A stretch of 18,263 nucleotides of DNA, from assembly GCA_027345905.1 (NCBI GenBank), contig DAIETC010000053.1, positions 1 to 18,263 on the forward strand. Reading direction: 5' to 3'. The stretch's first letter is position 1. Each line of letters begins with the position of its first letter. Under the pieces are notes generated by a model that saw nothing but the letters and a program-made list of their open reading frames with translations, searched no databases and was not told the origin of the DNA. Below are positions 6,248 through 12,933 of the stretch, one piece after another. The DNA is from Kineosporiaceae bacterium (lineage in GTDB: Bacteria > Actinomycetota > Actinomycetes > Actinomycetales > Angustibacteraceae). A program made the position numbers and the translations under genes.

Positions 6248-7516
6248 TCAGCGGGGGGAGGTGAGCAGCCAGTCGGTGCCGTCCGAGCCGTCGCGGACCT
6301 CGACGCCGGCCTGCGCCAGGCCGGCTCGCACCGCGTCGGCGGTCGCGAAGTCCTTCGCGGCGCGCGCTGACTCGCGCACTTGCAGCAGCAGCTCGACATA
6401 GCCGCCGACCACGTCCCGCGGGTCGCGGGCGCCGTCCTGCGCCAGCTGCCCGATCCGCACGACCATCGAGCGCAGCAGGCGCCGGGCGGACGACGTCGCC
6501 GCCCCCTGCAGCGTGTCCGCCGACCAGTCGTGCACGGCCTGCTCGAGGTCCAGGACGGCGCGCACGCAGCCGTCCACGTCTCGGGTCTCGAACGCGCGGT
6601 CGAAGGATTCCCGTGCGGCGCCCGCCGCACGTTCGAGGGACGGCGTCGAGTCCGGTTCCGGCTCCGGCTCCGGCTCCGGCTCCGAGGATAAGTGCTGCGG
6701 CACAACGGAAAGCTCAGACTGTGGAGTATCTTCGCCGAGCATCGCCGTCAGGTCAGCGAACGTCAGATGGTCGCCAGGCGACAGCAGGTGAGAGGTGCCC
6801 CGACGACGGACGGTGACGCGTCCGACGCCGCTGACGGTCGCCGTCCGGGCGGTCAGGTCGAGCAGCAGGGCCGTGTGCTCGTCGATGCCGAGGACACCCA
6901 CGTCCGCGGGCAGCTCGGCCTCCAGCCGGGCCAGGCGCGGCTCGCCGAGGTAGCAGAACCGGGTGTCGTGCGAGCCGCCCTCGGCGTTGTCGTAGTGCGG
7001 GATCACGGCGGCCCGCACGCCGGTGAGTCGGCCCAGCAGGTCCAGGCCCGCCACCCAGCCCGGCTCGTCGCCCGCCTTGTAGATCTCGTAGACCGGAATC
7101 GCGTGGGTGCCCAACGTGACCGCCGCTGCGCTGCCGATCACCAGCGTGCCGCCCCGGGTGGCGACGTCGGCCAGCGCGTCGGGGACGCCGGTGCCCCGCC
7201 AGTGGCGCAGGGCGTACGTCGGGCTGCCGGGGCCGGCGAAGACCCACCGGGCCTGCGCCAGCTGCGCCAAGGCCTGCTCGCGCGCCATGAGCGGCTCGTC
7301 GGCGCGCCGCCACGGCACAACCTGCACCTCGCGCCCGACGCTCTCGGCGAAGTAGGCGCGCGCGCGTGCGACGAGCTCGTCGGCGTTCAGCTGGAACCCG
7401 AACGGCGTGTCGAGCACGACCGCGGGGCCAGAACCGGTGCGCGAGAACACCTCCCGGTGCGTCTTCACCATGGCTGGAGCGGTCTCGCCCGAGCCCATGA
7501 TGACCAGCAGGCTCAC
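6248..7516 (-). CDS. Peptidase S51 / type 1 glutamine amidotransferase-like protein with CysRS-type C-terminal segment
   Basis: The 422-residue product has two parts joined by a Glu-Pro linker. Residues 1-255 resemble cyanophycinase and dipeptidase E: MSLLVIMGSGETAPAMVKTH, WVFAGPGSPTYALRHWRG (91-108), LVIGSAAAVTLGTHAIPVYE (125-144) with candidate nucleophile S129, and IPHYDN (172-177) with a candidate histidine. The linker EPEPEPEPEPD covers 279-289. Residues 290-422 are helical and end in ARAAKDFATADAVRAGLAQ, then AGVEVRDGSDGTDWLL, which closely matches the C-terminal segment of cysteinyl-tRNA synthetases. No synthetase catalytic motif is present. The GTG start overlaps the stop of the upstream hydrolase gene by 4 bases (GTGA), so translation is coupled. 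The substrate is unknown; hydrolysis of a peptide or acyl-amino compound is the family-based guess. Confidence 0.85.
   Translation of the reverse strand: MSLLVIMGSGETAPAMVKTHREVFSRTGSGPAVVLDTPFGFQLNADELVARARAYFAESVGREVQVVPWRRADEPLMAREQALAQLAQARWVFAGPGSPTYALRHWRGTGVPDALADVATRGGTLVIGSAAAVTLGTHAIPVYEIYKAGDEPGWVAGLDLLGRLTGVRAAVIPHYDNAEGGSHDTRFCYLGEPRLARLEAELPADVGVLGIDEHTALLLDLTARTATVSGVGRVTVRRRGTSHLLSPGDHLTFADLTAMLGEDTPQSELSVVPQHLSSEPEPEPEPEPDSTPSLERAAGAARESFDRAFETRDVDGCVRAVLDLEQAVHDWSADTLQGAATSSARRLLRSMVVRIGQLAQDGARDPRDVVGGYVELLLQVRESARAAKDFATADAVRAGLAQAGVEVRDGSDGTDWLLTSPR
6651..6686 (-). repeat. In-frame hexanucleotide repeat encoding a Glu-Pro linker
   Basis: Six 6-base units occur in a row on the plus strand (TCCGGT, four TCCGGC, TCCGAG). 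On the coding strand most of them read Glu-Pro pairs in the interdomain linker. Copy-number change would lengthen or shorten the linker without a frameshift. Confidence 0.85.
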
Positions 7517-8388
7517 GCGGTAGCCCCCGCGGTGGCCGCACGCGCGTCCGCTCGGGCGCTGAGGTCGTGCAGGTCCAGCGCGCAGCGGGCCGGGTGCTGG
7601 GCGTGCAGGTCGTGGTCGGCTCCCGCGTACTGGGAAACCTCGCAGTCGGGAATCAGCGCGGCCGCCTCGTTGACCGGCGCCGACCCGACGTTCGCCCCCG
7701 CGGGCAGCAGCAGCGCGGGCACGCTGACCAGCGGGTACAGGGGGCGGGGGTCGTCGCGCCACAGCGAGTGCAGGATCGATCGGTGGTGCTCGCGCGAAAG
7801 TCGCGCCCGCACGCCGCCGCCCGCCAGGCGGGTCAGGTTGGCCAGCGTCCCTGCGATGCCCTCGTGCGGCCAGTCGGGGTGCGCTGCGCCGATGTGGGCT
7901 GCGAGGTCGTCGAACCGCATGCTGGCGAACGAGGGCGGGGCCAGCTCCTGCCAGCACTGTTCGAAGGTCGCGAAGCGTCCGCCCAGCCGCAGCCAGCCGC
8001 CGTCCACCAGAGCGATGGCGGCGGCGCGCTGGTGCTGGGCGGCCAGCGTGAGCACCACGTTGGTGCCCCAGGACTGCCCGGCAACCACTGGCCCAAGGGG
8101 GCCTACCCAGCCCAGTGCGTCGATCAGCGCAGCCAGGTCGCCGGCGCAGGTGGCGGTGTCGTACCCGCCGGCGGGTACGTCGGAGCGCCCGTGGCCGCGC
8201 TGGTCGACCGCGATCACCGGGTGCCCTGCCGCGCCCAGGCGTTGGGCGACGCCATCCCACAGCTGCGCGTTGGACGCCAGTCCGTGCACCAGCAGCACCG
8301 GCCGCTGCGCCTCGACCGATGTGACGGCGGGACCGGCGCGTCGCACCGCCAGGCGCACCGGCCCGACGTCGATCAGCTCCTCATGCAC
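7513..8388 (-). CDS. Alpha/beta hydrolase
   Basis: The 291-residue protein has the alpha/beta-hydrolase layout. VLLVHGLASNAQLWDGVA (about residues 31-48) gives the oxyanion HG motif. VDQRGHGRSD follows. The nucleophile elbow is GQSWGTNV, with serine in G-x-S-x-G (about 104-111). A candidate catalytic histidine lies in GADHDLHAQHP near the C-terminus, between a helical cap and the final helix. The GTG at 8388 is 6 bases after a TAGGGT box, pointing to a leaderless start, although the gene also overlaps the upstream dehydrogenase by 8 bases. It overlaps the downstream S51-like gene by 4 bases. The substrate (ester, lactone, amide or halide) cannot be inferred; proximity to two sugar-type dehydrogenases would fit a lactone or ester. 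Confidence 0.92.
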   Translation of the reverse strand: MHEELIDVGPVRLAVRRAGPAVTSVEAQRPVLLVHGLASNAQLWDGVAQRLGAAGHPVIAVDQRGHGRSDVPAGGYDTATCAGDLAALIDALGWVGPLGPVVAGQSWGTNVVLTLAAQHQRAAAIALVDGGWLRLGGRFATFEQCWQELAPPSFASMRFDDLAAHIGAAHPDWPHEGIAGTLANLTRLAGGGVRARLSREHHRSILHSLWRDDPRPLYPLVSVPALLLPAGANVGSAPVNEAAALIPDCEVSQYAGADHDLHAQHPARCALDLHDLSARADARAATAGATA

Positions 8389-9376
8389 GCGAAGACCCTA
8401 CGTCGGTGCGGGCCGCGACGTCACGAACGGCCCGCATCGTGCTCGCCACGCGCAGCGACTCCTGCAACGTGACGACCGGCTCACCGTCGCCGCGTACGCA
8501 GGCGCTGACCTGTTCGACCATCAGCTGGTAGGCGTCGACGGCGGGGAAGCGCTCGACGATCGGCTCGGCGTCCGGGCGGGTGAGGGTCAAGGTGGCGGGC
8601 TCGCGCCAGCTGGTCAGCTGTGGTGCCGACCACGTCAGCGCGCTCGCACCGGCACGCACGGTCAGGTCCTGCTGCTCGGGTGCGTCGATGCTGGCCAGCA
8701 GCTCGGCGGCCGCGCCTGCCGGTGAGCGCAGGAGCGCGCGGGTCTCGAGGTCGACCCCGGTCGCGCCGCGCCGTTCGCTCGCGTCCTGCACCGCCAGCTC
8801 TGCGCCCAGCAGCAGGTGCGCCGCCGAGACGGCGTAGCAGCCCACGTCGTACCAGGCACCCCCGCCGCGCGCGGGTTCGAGGCGGTAGTTGCCGGCGGGG
8901 ACGTTGCCGAAGCAGAACGCCGACGACATCGACGTCGGCTCGCCGATCGCCCCGGCCCGCATGAGCTGCTCGGTGCGGATCGTGCGCGGATGCCACCGGT
9001 ACCAGGTGGCTTCGACCGCGAGTCGTCCTGAAACCTTTGCCGCATCGGCGATCTCACGCACCTGGTCGGGGTTCAGCGCGAGCGGCTTCTCGCACAGGAC
9101 GTGTTTGCCGGCAGCCAGCGCCGCCAGCGTCCATGGCAGGTGGTCGTCGTTGGGCAGCGCGACGTACACCGCGTCGACGTCGTCGTCCTCGAGCAACGAC
9201 TGGTAGTCCCCGTACGTCGGCCCCGCGGGTTGCAGGGCGGCCGCGCGTCGCGGGTCGCGGGCGGCCACGGCGTGCAGGACAGCGCCTTGCGCGGCGTGGA
9301 CGGCTGGCCCCAGTGCCTTCGTGGCGATGAAGCCCGCCCCCAGGAACCCCCAACGCACCGATGGTCGCGCGTTCAT
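8381..9376 (-). CDS. Gfo/Idh/MocA family oxidoreductase
   Basis: The 331-residue protein is a typical NAD(P)-dependent dehydrogenase of sugars, cyclitols or related compounds. VRWGFLGAGFIATKAL (residues 7-22) is the Rossmann GxGxxA/G motif. DAVYVALPNDDH and GKHVLCEKPLALN (90-102) carry the catalytic lysine K97 of EKP. GGGAWYDVGCY (171-181) is the conserved Gfo/Idh/MocA core. The ATG at 9376 lies 10 bases after the stop of the preceding dehydrogenase, and no -10 box is visible, so it is likely cotranscribed with that gene. An in-frame TTG at 9406 would overlap the previous gene and add residues foreign to the family. It is only distantly similar to its neighbour, mainly sharing the family motifs, so the two are probably not a recent duplication. 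The substrate is unknown. Confidence 0.93.
   Translation of the reverse strand: MNARPSVRWGFLGAGFIATKALGPAVHAAQGAVLHAVAARDPRRAAALQPAGPTYGDYQSLLEDDDVDAVYVALPNDDHLPWTLAALAAGKHVLCEKPLALNPDQVREIADAAKVSGRLAVEATWYRWHPRTIRTEQLMRAGAIGEPTSMSSAFCFGNVPAGNYRLEPARGGGAWYDVGCYAVSAAHLLLGAELAVQDASERRGATGVDLETRALLRSPAGAAAELLASIDAPEQQDLTVRAGASALTWSAPQLTSWREPATLTLTRPDAEPIVERFPAVDAYQLMVEQVSACVRGDGEPVVTLQESLRVASTMRAVRDVAARTDVGSSRA
8395..8400 (-). promoter_or_regulatory. -10 box for leaderless alpha/beta hydrolase mRNA
   Basis: TAGGGT on the minus strand is followed by exactly 6 bases and the GTG start at 8388. GTGACG, resembling a -35 box, lies 18 bases further upstream (8419-8424). This promoter is inside the 3' end of the upstream dehydrogenase gene. 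Confidence 0.6.
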
Positions 9377-9386
9377 CGGGGACGAG

Positions 9387-11045
9387 TCATCGCGGCACGA
9401 CCACAAGCCCGCCGCGGGCGGCGGAGTCCCGGGCGGCCTCCAGCACGGCCAGCACGCGGCGGGACTGGGCTGCGGTCACCGTCATCGCCAGGCCTAGCTG
9501 CAGCCGGTCGGCGAGCTCGCTGTGGAACGGGTACAGCGGGCCGCTCGGCGTGGCGAGCTGGGTGACCGACCCGTCGGGGGAGTGCAGCTGCAGCAGGGCG
9601 GGGGAGTCCGCCGGCGCGAGGACGTCCTCACTCAGTACGCCGATGTCGTTGCGGGACACCACCTTCTCGATGCGCCACTGCCCGACGATCGCACCGTCGG
9701 TGCCGAGGACGTACCAGCGTGGCTTCAGGGCCGCCGCCAGGTCGGAGTACACGAACTCGGCCTCGGCGCCGTCGCTGAAGCGCAGGCTGACCCGGCTGTG
9801 GTCGGCGTTGGTGACGTCGTGCCAGCGCCGCTTGTGTGTCGTCGCGGTGACGTGCGCGACCGGAGTGGGCACCAGGTCGAGGACCTGGTCCAGGACGTGC
9901 GCCCCCCAGTCGTAGAACGCCCCGCCGGAGACGGCCTCGTCGCTGTGCCACAGGTTGCACGGGTGCGCGTAACCCCCGATGAACGCCTCCACTTGGAACG
10001 GCGTCCCGATTCGCCCCGCACCGATCGCCCGGCGCAGCGCCAGATAGTCCGGGTCGAAGCGGCGGTTCTGGTAGACGCAGACCAACAACCCCTTCTCGTC
10101 GGCCAGAGCCAGCACCTCGTCGGCCTCGGTCGTGGTGATCGCAAAGGGCTTCTCGACGACGACGTGCTTGCCGGCGGCCAGCAGCTGCAGCGCCCATGAC
10201 GCGTGCGACGCCGGGGGTGTCGAGACCACCACGAGGTCGACGTCCTCGTCGTCCACCAGGTCCTGCGCGCGGGCGTGCCCGCGAGCGCCGGGTGCGTACG
10301 CCGTCCCCGCGGCGAGGCGGTCGGGGTCGGTGTCGCACACGGCGCGTAGCTCCAGGCCGTTCACGGACTGCACCGCGCGGCTGTGCTCGTGCCCGATCGC
10401 ACCGTAACCGAGCAGTCCCACGCGCGCGGGTCGGGCGGGCGGCAGGCCCAGGGCGTGCTGCAGTGCCAGCAGGAGCAGGCGCCGGCTGGCACGGGAGGCG
10501 ACTGACCGGTCTGTGCCGCCCAGCGTCCAGGTCAGGACACCCGTCGACGCGCGCCAGGTCGCGACCGGCTGCGCCTGCAGTCCCACATGGGCCAGCAGCA
10601 GCGGTTCGACGTCGTCGGACAGCTTGTCGACGAGCAGCACCCGGTCGTGCAGGTGGGTGTGGTCGCCCAGGTGGGCGGTGCCCGCGTGCGTGTGGTCGAG
10701 CAGACGCACTGCGAGCGCGCTGCCCGGGGCGGCCCGCACCCGCACGTCGTGCGCCGGGGTCAGCCGCCCTACGAGCAGCCCGGCGGCCTCGGCCAAGACC
10801 CCGTCGGAATCGGCCAGCGCCAGGGTCGGACCGCCCAGCAGCAGGGGGCGCGCGGGCCTGGCCAGCAGGTGATGCGCGTCCGCCTGAGGCCGATCGGCCC
10901 ACAGCGCCACGACGTCGCCCAGCGGCTCGCCGCCGTGCCATCCCGCGTCGGCCCACCCGGCTTCGGCGAGATCGGCGGCGAGTGCGGCGACCGCCTGCGC
11001 GAGACGCGGGTCGCCCAGGTCGACCCGCCAGCTGATCGTCGGCAC
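9387..11045 (-). CDS. Gfo/Idh/MocA family oxidoreductase with extra N-terminal ThuA-like domain
   Basis: The 552-residue product is about 200 residues longer than a standard family member. Residues 207-552 are the dehydrogenase: ARVGLLGYGAIGHEHSRAV (Rossmann), DLVVVSTPPASH, GKHVVVEKPFAIT (292-304) with the EKP lysine (K299), and GGAFYDWGAHVLDQVLDL. Residues 1-200 form a separate domain rich in His, Leu and Ala. Its end, PVATWRASTGVLTWTLGGTD followed by SRRLLLLALQHALG, recalls the C-terminal part of ThuA-like (trehalose utilisation) domains; that assignment is tentative. The GTG at 11045 is chosen because a TACTGT box lies exactly 6 bases upstream, indicating a leaderless start; a GTG at 11162 would run into the neighbouring gene. 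The next dehydrogenase follows after 10 bases. Confidence 0.88.
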   Translation of the reverse strand: MPTISWRVDLGDPRLAQAVAALAADLAEAGWADAGWHGGEPLGDVVALWADRPQADAHHLLARPARPLLLGGPTLALADSDGVLAEAAGLLVGRLTPAHDVRVRAAPGSALAVRLLDHTHAGTAHLGDHTHLHDRVLLVDKLSDDVEPLLLAHVGLQAQPVATWRASTGVLTWTLGGTDRSVASRASRRLLLLALQHALGLPPARPARVGLLGYGAIGHEHSRAVQSVNGLELRAVCDTDPDRLAAGTAYAPGARGHARAQDLVDDEDVDLVVVSTPPASHASWALQLLAAGKHVVVEKPFAITTTEADEVLALADEKGLLVCVYQNRRFDPDYLALRRAIGAGRIGTPFQVEAFIGGYAHPCNLWHSDEAVSGGAFYDWGAHVLDQVLDLVPTPVAHVTATTHKRRWHDVTNADHSRVSLRFSDGAEAEFVYSDLAAALKPRWYVLGTDGAIVGQWRIEKVVSRNDIGVLSEDVLAPADSPALLQLHSPDGSVTQLATPSGPLYPFHSELADRLQLGLAMTVTAAQSRRVLAVLEAARDSAARGGLVVVPR

Positions 11046-11051
11046 CAGATG

Positions 11052-11057
11052 ACAGTA
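11052..11057 (-). promoter_or_regulatory. -10 box for leaderless mRNA of the extended Gfo/Idh/MocA gene
   Basis: TACTGT on the minus strand, 6 bases, then GTG at 11045. It lies in the 32-base gap after the disulfide reductase gene and supports the chosen start. Confidence 0.6.
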
Positions 11058-11077
11058 GGCGTCGGGCGCGCAGGGCG

Positions 11078-12493
11078 CTATGCCGGGCCGATCGCGTGAT
11101 CGCCCTGGGAGTCCACCCGGGCGCCGAGCCGGGCGGCGACCGGCTGGATCGCCTCGGACCATGCCGGGAAGGCGTGCACCTGGTCGGCGAGCAGGCGCAC
11201 GTCAAGGCGGGCGCGGACGGCGAGCGCGAGCTCGCCCATCCAGCTGTCGGCGTCCGGCCCGATGGCACTGGCTCCGAGCAGTGCCCCGGTGGAAGCGTCG
11301 ACGACCAGCTCCAGCCGACCGCCGGCCGCCCCGGCGAGGAAACCGCGGGCGGTGTCGGCCAGCTCGACTCCCTCGACGAGTGCGTGGACGCCCCGCGCCC
11401 GGGCGGCCTCGGCGGACTCCCCCACACCGAAGACTGCGGGATGGGTGTAGACCGCCCGCGGCACACCGGAGTAGTCGGCGTCGCGGCCACCGCCGAGCAG
11501 GTGCGCCGCGACGATCCGCCCCTGGTAGGTCGCGGTGTGCGTGTACGGCGCGATCCCGGTGACGTCGCCCACGGCGAACAGGCCCGCGACGGGGCTCGCG
11601 TCCGAGGCGAGCACCCGGCACCTGGCGTCCACGGCCAGGGCGCCGGTGTCGCCGGGCCGGACCCCCACCGTCTCGAGCCCGAGGTCGGCACTGCGCGGAC
11701 GTCGTCCGGTGGCGACCAGCACGCGGTCGACGATGACGCCGGCCTCGCCATCTAGCTGCAACCGGACCCGCCCGCCGTGTCGGCCGGCGCTGGTGACCTT
11801 CGCCCCGAGGCGGACGTCGACCCCGAGCTCGCGCAGAGCGGCGGCCAGCCGCTCGCCGACGAAGCCGGGCTCGCCTGCCAGCAGCCGCGGCGCGGCCTCC
11901 AGGAGCACCACGCCGGTGCCGAACGAGGCGTACACCTGGGCCAGTTCGCAGCCCACCGCGCCACCGCCGAGGATCGCGAGCCGTTTTGGCCGCTCGGGAC
12001 TGCTCAGGGCCTGCTCGCTGGTCCAGGTGGGCACGTCGTCCAGGCCCTCGATGGGCGGGCGCACCGGCTCGCTACCGGTGCCCACCACCACTGCGGACGC
12101 CCGTAGCCGGCGTTCGCCGACGACGACCACCAGGTCGGCGTCGGCCCGACCCCCGGCCCGCCCCTCGAGCAGGCCGCGCCCGCGCACGATCTGCACGCCC
12201 TCGTCCTGCAGCCGCCGGACGGCGCCGGAGTCGTCGCGCTCTCGTGCGGCCGTGTCGCGGCGACGTACGGCCTTGGCGAACGCCTTCGCGTGCTCGCCGC
12301 CGATGAGCACGTGCTCGCGGGCGGCCAGCAGCAGCGCCTTGCTCGGCACGCAGGCGACGTACGGGCACTCCCCGCCGACGCGCCCCGCGTCGACTGCCAC
12401 CACGGTGCCGCCGGCGCGGGCCACCTCGGCGGCGACGACCTCACCGCCGGATCCGGTTCCCAGCACCGCGAGGTCGTACGTCAGCTCAGTCAT
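11078..12493 (-). CDS. Class I pyridine nucleotide-disulfide oxidoreductase (dihydrolipoamide dehydrogenase/mercuric reductase-like)
   Basis: The 471-residue flavoprotein begins MTELTYDLAVLGTGSGGEVVAAEVARAGG, the FAD-binding motif. GGECPYVACVPSK (residues 40-52) holds the redox-active C43-x4-C48 pair. VVVGTGSEP follows, then the NAD(P)-binding LAILGGGAVGCELAQVYASFG, and LFAVGDVTG (second FAD motif). The C-terminal dimerisation domain contains HAFPAWSE, with the His-Glu pair (H440, E447) of class I enzymes. Sequence alone does not separate lipoamide dehydrogenase from mercuric, mycothione or other disulfide reductases. No 2-oxoacid dehydrogenase or mer gene is nearby, so I give no symbol. The ATG at 12493 is exactly 6 bases after a TACCGT box, indicating leaderless translation. 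Two sugar-type dehydrogenase genes follow on the same strand. Confidence 0.9.
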   Translation of the reverse strand: MTELTYDLAVLGTGSGGEVVAAEVARAGGTVVAVDAGRVGGECPYVACVPSKALLLAAREHVLIGGEHAKAFAKAVRRRDTAARERDDSGAVRRLQDEGVQIVRGRGLLEGRAGGRADADLVVVVGERRLRASAVVVGTGSEPVRPPIEGLDDVPTWTSEQALSSPERPKRLAILGGGAVGCELAQVYASFGTGVVLLEAAPRLLAGEPGFVGERLAAALRELGVDVRLGAKVTSAGRHGGRVRLQLDGEAGVIVDRVLVATGRRPRSADLGLETVGVRPGDTGALAVDARCRVLASDASPVAGLFAVGDVTGIAPYTHTATYQGRIVAAHLLGGGRDADYSGVPRAVYTHPAVFGVGESAEAARARGVHALVEGVELADTARGFLAGAAGGRLELVVDASTGALLGASAIGPDADSWMGELALAVRARLDVRLLADQVHAFPAWSEAIQPVAARLGARVDSQGDHAIGPA

Positions 12494-12499
12494 GACCCG

Positions 12500-12505
12500 A
12501 CGGTA
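12500..12505 (-). promoter_or_regulatory. -10 box for leaderless disulfide reductase mRNA
   Basis: TACCGT on the minus strand is followed by 6 bases and the ATG at 12493. I see no good -35 box. Confidence 0.6.
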
Positions 12506-12573
12506 GGGCGGCCGGCGACCCAGCGCGAGGCGTCCGCGAGCTCGGGGACGCTGGCGGGTGTGAGGGCGCCCGG

Positions 12574-12633
12574 TGGGTGCAGCCATGGGTGCAGCGAACG
12601 TGTCGTGATCGCAGCACTTTGGCTGCACCCATG
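12574..12633. repeat. Hairpin element with two alternative 12-bp stems (possible terminator)
   Basis: TGGGTGCAGCCA (12574-12585) and CATGGGTGCAGC (12584-12595) are overlapping near-repeats. Each is perfectly complementary to the single 3' arm at 12620-12633: TGGCTGCACCCA and GCTGCACCCATG respectively. Only one stem can form at a time. The element fills the gap downstream of xseB and upstream of the disulfide reductase promoter, so it could end xseB transcription. It could also be a dispersed REP-like repeat. The rest of 12506-12657 shows nothing else. Confidence 0.6.
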
Positions 12634-12657
12634 CCTGCGCTCATGGCCGGCGGGGTC

Positions 12658-12879
12658 TCAGGTGTCGGACGGACGTGGCTGCGCCGGTTCGCGGGCGGCG
12701 TCCAGCCGGCGCCGGGCTCCGTCGAGCCAGGTCTGGCAGCGCGCGGCCAGTGCCTCGCCGCGCTCCCACAGGGCCAGGGAGTCCTCCAAGCTTGTGCCGC
12801 CCGCCTCCAGGCGGCGGACGACCTCGACCAGCTCGTCGCGCGCCTGCTCGTAGGTCAGCGAGTCGTCGTCCGCAGGCAT
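12658..12879 (-). CDS. xseB: Exodeoxyribonuclease VII small subunit
   Basis: This 73-residue protein, MPADDDSLTYEQARDELVEVVRRL and onward, has the two-helix form of XseB. It includes the conserved YEQARDELVEVVRRLEAGG and SLEDSLALWERGEALAARC stretches. XseB subunits assemble around XseA into exonuclease VII, which degrades single-stranded DNA to oligonucleotides in repair. The ATG at 12879 is 7 bases after TAGGGT, consistent with a leaderless mRNA. An upstream in-frame GTG at 12897 would start before that box. The gene lies 54 bases after xseA on the same strand and has its own promoter signal, so it can be expressed apart from xseA. Length and sequence are normal. Confidence 0.95.
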   Translation of the reverse strand: MPADDDSLTYEQARDELVEVVRRLEAGGTSLEDSLALWERGEALAARCQTWLDGARRRLDAAREPAQPRPSDT

Positions 12880-12886
12880 GCCAGGA

Positions 12887-12892
12887 ACCCTA
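12887..12892 (-). promoter_or_regulatory. -10 box for leaderless xseB mRNA
   Basis: TAGGGT on the minus strand, 7 bases, then the xseB ATG. It lies in the 54-base xseA-xseB gap and supports the start at 12879. Confidence 0.55.
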
Positions 12893-12933
12893 CCCACGGC
12901 GGCGGGCTTCGTAGCGCCTCGACCCCAGCGGCG

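Noticed and set aside
6692..8725. Long plus-strand ORF opposite the hydrolase/S51 genes
   Set aside because: Composition is shadow-like (Arg, Ala, Gly, Gln rich without motifs), while both minus-strand proteins have clear family motifs.
11078..12493. Calling the disulfide reductase lpdA or merA
   Set aside because: The CX4C and HxxPxxSE motifs are shared by several class I reductases, and no partner gene of either pathway is in the window.
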